Origin: Clostridiales bacterium
GTDB lineage: Bacteria; Bacillota; Clostridia; Oscillospirales; Acutalibacteraceae
Reading direction: 5' to 3'
Assembly (NCBI GenBank): GCA_019422525.1
Contig: JAHZDE010000002.1
Location: 434,001 to 498,000, forward strand
DNA length: 64,000 nt
Under the pieces are notes generated by a model, which did not search any database, had not been told where the DNA came from, and saw only the letters and a list, made by a program, of their open reading frames with translations. A program made the position numbers and the translations under genes. How positions within the stretch are numbered: the first letter of the stretch is position 1; every line of letters starts with the position of its first letter. Below are positions 58,448-64,000 of this stretch, one piece after another.

Positions 58448-59611
58448 TTACGGTTGGACAGGGGTGCTGGAGGAATTGCGGATTTCCAGCAGCTTTTGCT
58501 TCAGCTCGCCTTCAATACGTCCCAATTCTGCTTCGGCTTCACGGCGTTTTTGACGGCCCTCTTCCTGAATATGGGCTACCTCGTCCAGTGTCGAAATCAG
58601 CTGTTCATTGGTGTGCTTCAACGTCTCAATATCCACAATGCCACGCTCTGCTTCCTTAGCAGCTTCCACCGAGCCCATTTTCAGAGTATCGGCATTTTTC
58701 CGCAAAAGCTCATTGGTCATGTCGGTCACAGCACGCTGTGCTTCGATAGCCTGGGTGGAGTGAGCAATGCCCAGAGCCAGAACCATCTGGCTTTTCCACA
58801 GAGGAATGGTGTTGACCAAAGTGGACTGGATTTTCTCTGCCATAATTTTATCGTTGTTCTGTACCAGGCGAATCTGCGGGCCCATCTGGATACAGACCAT
58901 ACGGGTTAATTCCAAATCGTGCAGCTTCTTTTCAAAGCTCTGACACATGGCGTTCATATCATTGGCAGCCTGTGCATCCTCCGGCAGGCCGGTACGCTTG
59001 GCCTTTTCCACCAGCTGGGGCAGAACGGTAGTCTCTACTTCCCGCAGCTTTTTCTTGCCGGCCAGAATATACATGGTCAGCTCTTTAAAATAGGCCAGGT
59101 TCATTTCATACATCTTGTCCAGCATGGCAATGTCCTTCAAAAGCTGAATTTGATGATTTTCCAGAACGCCGCAGATTTTTTCTACGTTGACCTCGGCTTT
59201 GTCATATTTGGCTTTCAGGCCCGCAATTTTGTTTCCGGTTTTTTTGAAGAATCCCAAAAAGCCCCGTTCCTCTTCTTCCGTGTCAAAGCCTTTCAGTTCG
59301 GTGATCAGGCCGGTAATAGCATCACCTATTTCTCCTAAATCCTTGGTGCGGACATTGGCCAGAGCAGACTCGGAGAATCCAGCGATTTTTTTCTGGGCCG
59401 CAGAGCCATACTGCATAATTTGAGTGGTATTGGTAATGTCAATCTGTTTTGCAAAATCATCGACTGTTTTCTGCTCTGCCGGAGATAAAGCAGCCTGCTC
59501 CATCATGACGGCTTCCATTTCGGGCTTTTTTTCTTCTTCGGTCTCCAGTGTCAGAGAGGGAGCGGCAGGCGTCGTCTCCACAGGCTCCATGGTCAGCTTG
59601 ATTTCTTCCAT
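58448..59611 (-). CDS. telA: TelA-family (toxic anion resistance) protein
   Basis: A 387-residue, mostly helical cytoplasmic protein. Signatures of the TelA family are GNKIAGLKAKYDKAEVNVEKI near residue 123, MLDKMYEMNLAYFKELTMYI near 162 and MGPQIRLVQNNDKIMAEKIQSTL near 245. Family members give tellurite resistance in some hosts, but the usual function concerns the cell envelope or stress and is unclear. It lies between xpaC and lemA-like genes. Confidence 0.92.
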   Translation of the reverse strand: MEEIKLTMEPVETTPAAPSLTLETEEEKKPEMEAVMMEQAALSPAEQKTVDDFAKQIDITNTTQIMQYGSAAQKKIAGFSESALANVRTKDLGEIGDAITGLITELKGFDTEEEERGFLGFFKKTGNKIAGLKAKYDKAEVNVEKICGVLENHQIQLLKDIAMLDKMYEMNLAYFKELTMYILAGKKKLREVETTVLPQLVEKAKRTGLPEDAQAANDMNAMCQSFEKKLHDLELTRMVCIQMGPQIRLVQNNDKIMAEKIQSTLVNTIPLWKSQMVLALGIAHSTQAIEAQRAVTDMTNELLRKNADTLKMGSVEAAKEAERGIVDIETLKHTNEQLISTLDEVAHIQEEGRQKRREAEAELGRIEGELKQKLLEIRNSSSTPVQP

Positions 59612-59659
59612 TTGGAAATCCTCCTCATTAATCGGTTGTTCGATCCTAATTTATATAGA

Positions 59660-60718
59660 TTACAGTTTTAATGTCGGTTCCTGTCCAGGGGTTTTGTCTT
59701 CGGTGGAGATTCCTTCCTGTGCCATCATCCCCTCCAATACGGTGATATCCGCGGAAATATCCATGGCCTCATCCTGGAACAAAGCGTCCAGCTGCTTTTC
59801 GAAAGCCAGAACAATGGTCTGCATAATCCGCTCAATTTCTGTCATGGATTGGGTGATGTTTTCCCCGGCAACATCCTGTTGGCTCATCCGGTCATAAGAT
59901 TCCAGAAGCTTTAGGGTGGTGGGAAGGTAATAATTCATGAATTTACGGATTTGGGGGACCTTTTTGGGATGGTCGCAGATATAAGCAAAAATACGGAAGG
60001 AAACGTCTTCCATGCGCACAATGGCATTGGAAATTTCCTCGTTTTCAATATTTTCGTCTGCCTGACGCAGCCGGCGCAGATAGTCGGTCCCCTCCTGCAC
60101 CACTTTGTCTACCTCGGGATTCCCAGAGGATTTCGGCTCTGGAGCGGGCTCTTGGGGAATCGGTTCCAAAACCCATTTCCCTTTGAATATTTTAGAGCAT
60201 ATAAAATAGACAATGACCAGCAGGATGGCAAAGCCCAAAAAATCCGCCCCCGCATAGAAACTATCTGTAGTACATCCCACAAACAAAGCCACAAACCCGG
60301 TCACATAAAATTTGACAACACTGGGCTTGCGCACACGGCGCATCCCTTCGGGGATCGGCTCGTCTTTCTTATTACGGCGTTTTTTCTTTTCTCCATAACG
60401 ATAGCCGCCTGGGGCGGTAGTTTTCTCATAAGGATTTCGGGTACGGGTATCATAGGGGCCGGCAGAAGAAGCTGGTGGTTGAGTGGAAGAATAAGGGTTT
60501 CCGCTGCCAGCGTGAAAGACATCGTCCTTTTTGGAGGTGCCGCGTCCCACAGCAGCATCAACTATTTTTTCTGCCTTGTGTACGGTTTGTCCAGCTATAT
60601 CAATCGCTTGGTTGACGGTTTTTTCCACATCGTCCGCCCGTACCTTCTTCAAAACGCGGTACAGTTGGGAAGAATAAAAGTCCTGTTCCCATTTTCCGTT
60701 GGGGGACCGTTTGGACAT
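59660..60718 (-). CDS. xpaC: XpaC-like protein (5-bromo-4-chloroindolyl phosphate hydrolysis family)
   Basis: A 352-residue protein: a basic, Pro/Ser-rich N-terminal region (1-125), two transmembrane helices (about 135-180, FYVTGFVALFVG and LGFAILLVIVYFICSKIF) and a cytoplasmic helical domain (200-352) of the XpaC type. The role is unknown, but xpaC and telA are neighbours in many Firmicutes. The ATG at 60718 follows AAAGG; the frame extends upstream to 60877 but without site or homology. Confidence 0.85.
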   Translation of the reverse strand: MSKRSPNGKWEQDFYSSQLYRVLKKVRADDVEKTVNQAIDIAGQTVHKAEKIVDAAVGRGTSKKDDVFHAGSGNPYSSTQPPASSAGPYDTRTRNPYEKTTAPGGYRYGEKKKRRNKKDEPIPEGMRRVRKPSVVKFYVTGFVALFVGCTTDSFYAGADFLGFAILLVIVYFICSKIFKGKWVLEPIPQEPAPEPKSSGNPEVDKVVQEGTDYLRRLRQADENIENEEISNAIVRMEDVSFRIFAYICDHPKKVPQIRKFMNYYLPTTLKLLESYDRMSQQDVAGENITQSMTEIERIMQTIVLAFEKQLDALFQDEAMDISADITVLEGMMAQEGISTEDKTPGQEPTLKL

Positions 60719-60838
60719 AGGATGCCTGCCTTTCTGCGCCTTAGGCGCGGATGATTTACAATATTCCCGGTCTGCTTGGAGAAAGGGGAAAGATTTTTTC
60801 CCGCTCCGTCCAAAATTACGACAACAGGATGCAGTTTT

Positions 60839-60867
60839 ATTGTACGTGTTTTCCCGCAGAGTGTCAA
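60839..60867 (-). promoter_or_regulatory. Promoter of the xpaC-telA-lemA operon
   Basis: Minus strand: TTGACA (60862-60867), 17-bp spacer, TACAAT (60839-60844), about 120 bp upstream of xpaC. Confidence 0.82.
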
Positions 60868-61023
60868 GGGAAACCAAATCCCTTTCCGGCCTGATTCCGT
60901 CGGGATTTCCGCGTTTTTCCCGTCCAGTACGAATTGGCGGATTCCTGCTTGTTCTGAGTGGTTCCCTGGCGTTGGATTGGGCATTTTTCTGGATTCTATC
61001 ATTTGTTTACATTTACGTTGGAC

Positions 61024-61052
61024 TTGACAGGAGTAAAGGATCGCTGTATCAT
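61024..61052 (+). promoter_or_regulatory. Promoter of the zinc ABC operon
   Basis: TTGACA (61024-61029), exact 17-bp spacer, TATCAT (61047-61052). The zinc-type operator follows directly. The rest of 60868-61023 shows nothing clear. Confidence 0.85.
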
Positions 61053-61057
61053 TACAA

Positions 61058-61074
61058 ATGCAAATCATTTGCAT
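61058..61074 (+). promoter_or_regulatory. Fur/Zur-type operator
   Basis: ATGCAAATCATTTGCAT is a perfect 8-1-8 palindrome. It sits between the -10 and the ribosome binding site of znuA, so binding would block transcription. Its 7-1-7 core (TGCAAAT-N-ATTTGCA) has the form of Fur-family boxes; Zur is most likely because the operon encodes zinc uptake. Confidence 0.75.
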
Positions 61075-61087
61075 GTAGGAGGATTTC

Positions 61088-62038
61088 ATGAAAGCGATAC
61101 CATCTGTAGGCCGGTATATCCGCTGCTTGCTGGCCCTGGCACTGATACCGGCTGTTTTATTGTGCGGGTTTTCAGGATGCGCCCCCAGGCAGGAGAAAAA
61201 AGCGGAGTTCCAGATTGTAACTTCGTTTTATCCCATGTATATTATTGCGCTGAATGTCACGCAGGGAATTGATGGGGTGGAAGTTTCCAATATGGCGGGA
61301 CAACAAACCGGATGCCTTCACGATTATCAATTACAAAATAAGGATATGAAAAATCTGGAGACAGCAGACGCCTTTATTGTAAACGGGGCCGGAATGGAGA
61401 GCTTTTTGGATAAGGTATTGGAGCAGCTTCCTTCACTGCCGGTCATCAATGCCAGCGAGGGGATTCCCCTGTTGGTTTCGGGGGAAGAAGAGGTTCACGA
61501 CCACGAAGGGCATGACCATGAAGAAGAGGATTACAATGCGCATGTGTGGGTGAGTATTTCCAACTGTATACAACAGGTGGAAAACGTAACCAAGGCGCTG
61601 GAAAAACTGGATTCCAAACGGGCCGCTGAATACCGGAAAAACGGAGATGCCTATATCCAAAAGCTTTCGGACTTGCGGGATGAAATGCATCGGGAGCTGG
61701 ATGGGCTTCCCAACCGGGATATTGTCACATTCCATGAGGCGTTTCCCTATTTTGCTGAGGAATTCAATCTGAATATTGTGAAAGTGGTAAACCGGGAACC
61801 AGACAGCCAGCCCAGTGCCCGGGAATTGGCGGATACCATCCGGCTGATTCAGGAGACGGGGGTCAAGTCGGTTTTTGCGGAGCCGCAGTATTCCCAGTCG
61901 GCGGCACAGGTGATTTCAAAAGAAAGTGGAGCCACCCTTTATACCTTGGACCCGGCTGTGACGGGGGAGGAGAATGCCGACGCCTATCTGGATGCCATGC
62001 GCGCCAATCTGGAAGTATTGAAGCAGGCGCTGGCATAA
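61088..62038 (+). CDS. znuA: Zinc ABC transporter, substrate-binding lipoprotein
   Basis: It captures Zn2+ outside the membrane. In 316 residues: lipoprotein signal peptide ending in the lipobox FSGC near residue 31, a cluster A-I binding fold, and metal residues His in TGCLHDYQL, His in AHVWVS after a His-rich loop (HDHEGHDHEEE near 139), His in TFHEAFPYF near 218 and an acidic ligand near the C-terminal PQYS/VTGEEN region. The His-rich loop favours Zn over Mn. ATG follows AGGAGG. It is first in znuA-znuC-znuB. Confidence 0.93.
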   Translation: MKAIPSVGRYIRCLLALALIPAVLLCGFSGCAPRQEKKAEFQIVTSFYPMYIIALNVTQGIDGVEVSNMAGQQTGCLHDYQLQNKDMKNLETADAFIVNGAGMESFLDKVLEQLPSLPVINASEGIPLLVSGEEEVHDHEGHDHEEEDYNAHVWVSISNCIQQVENVTKALEKLDSKRAAEYRKNGDAYIQKLSDLRDEMHRELDGLPNRDIVTFHEAFPYFAEEFNLNIVKVVNREPDSQPSARELADTIRLIQETGVKSVFAEPQYSQSAAQVISKESGATLYTLDPAVTGEENADAYLDAMRANLEVLKQALA

Positions 62039-62112
62039 AAATGCCGGGCAATTTTGAAGCCAAGATCACAGGATGGTTCCTGTCTTGAAAATCGTTGGAA
62101 AGGACTTTGGAT

Positions 62113-62862
62113 ATGCAGACGACGATTCCTGCCTCCACCACCTGCCAGTGCAGTGTGCGGATTCGGGGGCTGAGCGTAAAAAAACACGATGGCTTGATTC
62201 TCGACCATATCGATTTGGAAGTGCGGCATGGAGAGATTCTGGCACTGATTGGCCGCAATGGCGCTGGAAAAACCACGCTGCTCAAAGCTTTATTGGGCCG
62301 GTGTACCTATACGGGAGAGATTATTTTTCATAATGGCCGTGGGGAACGGGTGCAAAAGCCCAAAATCGGATATGTGCCCCAAAGATTGGATTTTGACCGT
62401 TCGGCGCCGGTTACGGCAGCGGATTTGCTGTGTGCCAACCATTCCCGCCGCCCAGTATGGCTGGGGAAGTCGGCAGCGGCACAAAAGAAAGCCGGAGAAA
62501 TGCTCAAAAAAGTGGGGGGGAGCCCCGCACTGCTGCCCAAGCGTCTGGGGAGCCTGTCCGGAGGAGAGCTGCAGCGGGTATTGCTGGCTTTTGCCCTGGA
62601 CCCCATGCCGGATTTGCTGCTGCTGGATGAACCGGTTTCGGCGGTAGATAGAAAAGGCATCGGCATGTTTTATGATTTGGTCACCTCTCTGCGCAGTGAA
62701 TACCATATGCCGATTATTCTGGTTTCGCATGACCTTTCTCATGTGCGCCGGTATGCTACCAGGGCCGCTGTCCTGGACAGGACCATCCTTTCCCAGGGAA
62801 CGCCCGACGAAGTGCTGGCAAGCCCTGATGTACAGGAAATTTTTGGGCTCGGAGGGCTATGA
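62113..62862 (+). CDS. znuC: Zinc ABC transporter, ATP-binding protein
   Basis: A 249-residue ABC ATPase: Walker A GRNGAGKTTLLKA near residue 47, Q-loop YVPQRLDF near 87, signature SLSGGELQRV near 147, Walker B LLLLDEP near 168, and a switch His in ILVSHDLSH near 204. The ATG at 62113 is preceded by AAAGGA; TTG 62095 is an open extension. It overlaps znuB by four bases (ATGA). Confidence 0.93.
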   Translation: MQTTIPASTTCQCSVRIRGLSVKKHDGLILDHIDLEVRHGEILALIGRNGAGKTTLLKALLGRCTYTGEIIFHNGRGERVQKPKIGYVPQRLDFDRSAPVTAADLLCANHSRRPVWLGKSAAAQKKAGEMLKKVGGSPALLPKRLGSLSGGELQRVLLAFALDPMPDLLLLDEPVSAVDRKGIGMFYDLVTSLRSEYHMPIILVSHDLSHVRRYATRAAVLDRTILSQGTPDEVLASPDVQEIFGLGGL

Positions 62863-63704
62863 TGGACGTACTTTATGGAATTATTGATACACTGCTTCCG
62901 TTTGAATGGACGGAATTTGACTTTATGAAAAATGCACTGCTGGCGGTTTTACTGATTTCTCCGCTTTTCGGATTGGTGGGAACGGCGGTTGTCAGCAACC
63001 GGATGTCGTTTTTTTCTGATGCACTGGGACACTCAGCACTGACGGGAATTGCCATTGGCGTACTGATGGGCGTGGATAATTACCTTTTATCCATGCTGGG
63101 GTTTGCGCTGCTGTTTGCACTGGGAATTTCGGCTGTATTGGAATCGGGGAATTCCTCCGCCGATACCATCATCGGTGTCTTTTCGGCTACCGGGCTTGCA
63201 CTGGGAGTCGTGCTGCTTTCTGCCAGCGGTGGCTTTTCCAAGTATTCGGCTTATTTAATCGGCGATATTTTGACAGTGCAGCCACAGGAACTGCTGCTGT
63301 TGCTGATGATTCTGATTGGCGTTGGATTGGTATGGGTGTTCGGCTATAACAAACTGCTGCTGACCAGTCTCAACGAAGATCTTGCAGCGGGAAAAAATAT
63401 CCGCGTCCGGGCAGTAAACCGCCTGTTTGCGATCGTACTGGCTGTGATTGTCACCATTTCCATTAAGTGGGTGGGAATTCTGATTATCAACTCCCTGCTG
63501 GTGCTCCCGGCTGCTGCTGCCCGGAATTTGGCCAAAAACAGTGCGGCTTATCACGGCTTCTCCATTATTATCTCGCTGGTATCCGGCCTTTCGGGATTGA
63601 TTCTTTCCTATTACTGGGGAATTGCTACCGGCGGTACTATCGTACTGATGGCAGCAGTGATTTTCTTTGGAACGTTCCTTTTTGCCAGGTTGAGAAGAGG
63701 CTAA
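62859..63704 (+). CDS. znuB: Zinc ABC transporter, permease
   Basis: A 281-residue permease of the ABC-3 family with eight or so hydrophobic segments. Family features include SDALGHSALTGIAIG near residue 53 and the coupling region KWVGILIINSLLVLPAAAARNLA near 204. ATG follows GGAGGG and overlaps the znuC stop. It completes a zinc uptake system with znuA and znuC. Confidence 0.93.
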   Translation: MMDVLYGIIDTLLPFEWTEFDFMKNALLAVLLISPLFGLVGTAVVSNRMSFFSDALGHSALTGIAIGVLMGVDNYLLSMLGFALLFALGISAVLESGNSSADTIIGVFSATGLALGVVLLSASGGFSKYSAYLIGDILTVQPQELLLLLMILIGVGLVWVFGYNKLLLTSLNEDLAAGKNIRVRAVNRLFAIVLAVIVTISIKWVGILIINSLLVLPAAAARNLAKNSAAYHGFSIIISLVSGLSGLILSYYWGIATGGTIVLMAAVIFFGTFLFARLRRG

Positions 63705-63805
63705 GAAAATAAAAATTGGTTGCGGTTTGAAGATTGTTTGTAAGAGTCTTATGAAAACTCTGTGAATTTTGTCGATGGATTTTGTGTTTTTGACTAAAGA
63801 ATATC

Positions 63806-63833
63806 TTGACATTCAAAGGATTTTTGCTACAAT
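63806..63833 (+). promoter_or_regulatory. Promoter of ptsI
   Basis: TTGACA (63806-63811), 16-bp spacer, TACAAT (63828-63833). The 110-nt leader to the ptsI start contains a hairpin. Confidence 0.8.
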
Positions 63834-63850
63834 AAAATAGAGTGAAAAAG

Positions 63851-63887
63851 AAGGCATTGCCCGAATATGGTTTTGGGGCGGTGCCTT
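63851..63887 (+). other. Hairpin in the ptsI leader
   Basis: AAGGCA...GCCC pairs with GGGC...TGCCTT, followed by only a short T-rich stretch. It may be a weak attenuator or a stabilising structure; no antiterminator was identified. Confidence 0.4.
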
Positions 63888-63944
63888 TGTTCTATCCTGC
63901 GTCGGAGGGTACCGGCGTTTTTGTGCCGAAGGGAGGTAAAAGGC

Positions 63945-64000
63945 ATGAAGACCATTGAAGGAATTGCAGCGTCAGAAGGATATGCCATTGGAAAACTGTA
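63945..64000 (+). CDS. ptsI: PTS phosphoenolpyruvate-protein phosphotransferase (enzyme I), 5' end only
   Basis: The last 56 bases encode the N-terminus MKTIEGIAASEGYAIGKL, matching the conserved start of enzyme I (KxIxGIAASxGxAIGK). The start ATG follows GGGAGG. Enzyme I takes phosphate from PEP and passes it through HPr to EII components such as the sucrose IIBC earlier in the window. The rest lies beyond the right edge. Confidence 0.85.
   Translation, partial: MKTIEGIAASEGYAIGKL

Noticed and set aside
1..64000. CRISPR arrays, rRNA genes and insertion sequences.
   Set aside because: No regularly spaced repeats, rRNA-like segments or transposase genes were seen on either strand.

Overview
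The window comes from a spore-forming, Gram-positive anaerobe of the Clostridia, probably Oscillospirales/Ruminococcaceae-like. The evidence is spoIIE, the hrcA-grpE-dnaK-dnaJ order with an exact CIRCE operator, a glycine riboswitch, PTS sugar uptake, sigma-A promoters of TTGACA-17-TATAAT type and AGGAGG ribosome binding sites. The genus cannot be fixed from sequence alone. No rRNA and no CRISPR array were seen.

Left third (1-32.6 kb), core chromosome. A truncated DUF1846 gene is followed by an aromatic amino acid block: aroF, tyrA, aroB, aroA, aroC, two GNAT genes, pheA (P-protein) and a third GNAT. aroF is preceded by a strong promoter, a 45-codon leader peptide rich in Phe/Tyr/Trp and a terminator, which looks like ribosome-mediated attenuation. 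Next come a tandem glycine riboswitch with an alanine/glycine:cation symporter, then pyrE on the other strand. A sucrose operon follows (PTS IIBC, LacI regulator, fructokinase, GH32 hydrolase) with twin operators. An AraC regulator diverges from a GH4 alpha-galactosidase. The heat-shock operon, a ferredoxin-type aldo/keto reductase, a 53-codon small gene with a Spo0A-like promoter, a tandem ACT protein, a C39-like exported protein, spoIIE, a 2H phosphoesterase and a patatin complete this part.

Middle (about 33.0-55.9 kb), an integrated mobilizable element. It sits in a tRNA-Ser(CGA) gene and is bounded by an 18-bp identical core in the anticodon arm. The element carries its own tRNA 3' half, which rebuilds an intact tRNA at the left end; the displaced host 3' half lies at the right end. 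The left arm, read leftward, holds the integrase, a ParB-like protein, a MobA-type relaxase, MobC, a PC4/YdbC-like protein, a RepA-like ATPase and an HTH protein. A candidate oriT lies upstream of mobC. The cargo, read rightward, is a type I restriction-modification system interleaved with other genes: HTH, small ORF, hsdM, hsdS, FRG-domain protein, membrane protein, hsdR, an HhH plus nuclease-like protein, and a 1242-residue STAND-type NTPase. The last four are tightly packed and probably co-transcribed. GC content changes abruptly from gene to gene, so the cargo looks assembled from several sources. The right end has TnpV, a DUF6809-like protein and a DNA-binding protein.

Right end (55.9-64 kb), core chromosome again. 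It holds a protein of unknown function, a macro-domain protein, a GNAT, a xpaC-telA-lemA operon, a zinc ABC transporter (znuA-znuC-znuB) under a Fur/Zur-type operator, and the first codons of ptsI.
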